DNA from: Clostridium sp. HBUAS56010
Lineage (GTDB): Bacteria > Bacillota > Clostridia > Lachnospirales > Lachnospiraceae
Assembly (NCBI RefSeq): GCF_007115105.1
Contig: NZ_SULJ01000001.1
Location: 868,001 to 932,000, forward strand
DNA length: 64,000 nt
Direction of reading: 5' to 3'
A program made the position numbers and the translations under genes. How positions within the stretch are numbered: the stretch's first letter is position 1; each line of letters starts with the position of its first letter. The notes under the pieces are model-generated. The model was not told where the DNA came from. It saw nothing but the letters and a program-made list of their open reading frames with translations, and did no database searches. This document shows positions 63,435 to 64,000 of the stretch, piece after piece.

Positions 63435-64000
63435 TCATGCCTCCCGTTCCAAAACCTCCTTAAACTGCTTATGATAAAGTTCCGAATACCGGCCATTCTT
63501 TTCTAGTAATTCTCCATGGGTTCCGCTTTCAACAATCTTGCCATTGTCCATCACAAAGATTTTATCTGCATTTAAAATTGTTGATAAACGGTGGGCAATT
63601 ATAATAGAAGTTCTTCCCTTCATTAGTTTATCCAACGCGTTCTGTACCAATTCTTCCGATTCAGAATCCAGTGCACTGGTCGCTTCATCTAAAATCAAAA
63701 GTCTGGGATTTTTCACAAAAATTCTGGCGATGGAAAGTCTCTGCTTCTGCCCTCCTGAAATGCCGATTCCTCTCTCCCCCAACAAGGTATCCCACTGACT
63801 CGGCATCTGCATGATAAACTCATAGGCATTGGCGGCTTTTGCGGCGGTCTCCATCTCTTCCATGGTGGCATCCGGTTTTCCATACTTTAAATTATCCGCA
63901 ATTGTTTCAGAAAAAAGTACGGTATCCTGGAACACCATGCCAACCTGTTTATAGAGGGAGTCAAAGGAATACTCTTTTAACTCATGTCCGGACAGAATGA
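63435..64000 (-). CDS. ABC exporter ATPase domain (partial, N-terminus off window)
   Basis: The frame is open to the right edge. It covers the end of a type-I exporter ATPase domain: the Q-loop region QVGMVFQDTVLFSETIADNL, signature ISGGQKQRLSIAR, Walker B LLILDEATSALD and switch IIAHRLSTI. The membrane domain and Walker A must lie beyond the window. Unlike the ABC genes at 56.7-57.9 kb this part is intact. The flavodoxin-like gene follows it directly. Confidence 0.92.
   Translation of the reverse strand, partial: ILSGHELKEYSFDSLYKQVGMVFQDTVLFSETIADNLKYGKPDATMEEMETAAKAANAYEFIMQMPSQWDTLLGERGIGISGGQKQRLSIARIFVKNPRLLILDEATSALDSESEELVQNALDKLMKGRTSIIIAHRLSTILNADKIFVMDNGKIVESGTHGELLEKNGRYSELYHKQFKEVLEREA

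Overview
The window looks like chromosome of an anaerobic, spore-forming, pectin-using clostridium of the Lachnospiraceae, with the Lacrimispora/Clostridium saccharolyticum-indolis group as the best guess. This is an inference from moderate GC, strong AGGAGG ribosome sites, ferredoxin and electron-transfer-flavoprotein (ETF) chemistry, butyrate-type enzymes, pectate lyases and a T-box leader. No rRNA, tRNA, CRISPR array or intact insertion sequence was seen.

Layout. 1-9.7 kb is mixed housekeeping: a heavy-metal-domain/TauE membrane protein cut by the left edge, shikimate kinase, an HxlR regulator divergent from a flavin-type oxidase, a DUF438 hemerythrin/PAS protein with a ferredoxin, glycerol dehydrogenase, 6-phospho-beta-glucosidase, shikimate dehydrogenase divergent from an aromatic-acid exporter, and a cell-wall amidase. 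9.8-19.2 kb holds a tiny Cys/His-rich protein, an alanine aminotransferase under a T-box leader, a beta-propeller sugar-dehydrogenase-like protein, MsrAB, a DUF2935 protein, a decaying TetR operon, and a GMC oxidoreductase with its small subunit. 19.2-27.6 kb has a P-type Ca2+ ATPase behind an attenuator-like leader, a GNAT/M50-like pair, a PL1 pectate lyase and a Cys/Pro-repeat surface protein.

The core is 27.7-54.1 kb, almost all on the minus strand. One unit (46590 to 27700, 18 genes, no gap above 38 nt) starts with a LysR gene and encodes MaoC hydratase, acyl carrier protein, LuxE-like and LuxC-like fatty-acyl reductase proteins, an AMP-forming ligase, thiolase, crotonase, 3-hydroxybutyryl-CoA dehydrogenase, a LarA-type racemase, two GlcD-type FAD dehydrogenases, acyl-CoA dehydrogenase, two ETF pairs and lactate permease. 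This reads as lactate import, racemisation and ETF-linked oxidation coupled to butyryl-CoA formation, with an unexplained LuxC/LuxE/ACP module at its head. A second unit (54043 to 47386) encodes the succinyl-CoA to crotonyl-CoA route: succinate-semialdehyde dehydrogenase, 4-hydroxybutyrate dehydrogenase, 4-hydroxybutyryl-CoA dehydratase and two CoA-transferases. Both routes meet at crotonyl-CoA, which the acyl-CoA dehydrogenase/ETF of the first unit could reduce. No butyrate kinase or phosphotransbutyrylase is present here.

54.3-59.2 kb mixes intact genes (HxlR regulator, PL10 pectate lyase, LigB-type dioxygenase) with several genes that have lost internal segments, including an ABC-exporter remnant joined to a PL1 pectate-lyase tail. 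59.2-64 kb carries an AraC regulator divergent from an NmrA-type protein, a DUF1835 protein, a cupin, a flavodoxin-like reductase and the end of an ABC exporter running off the right edge.
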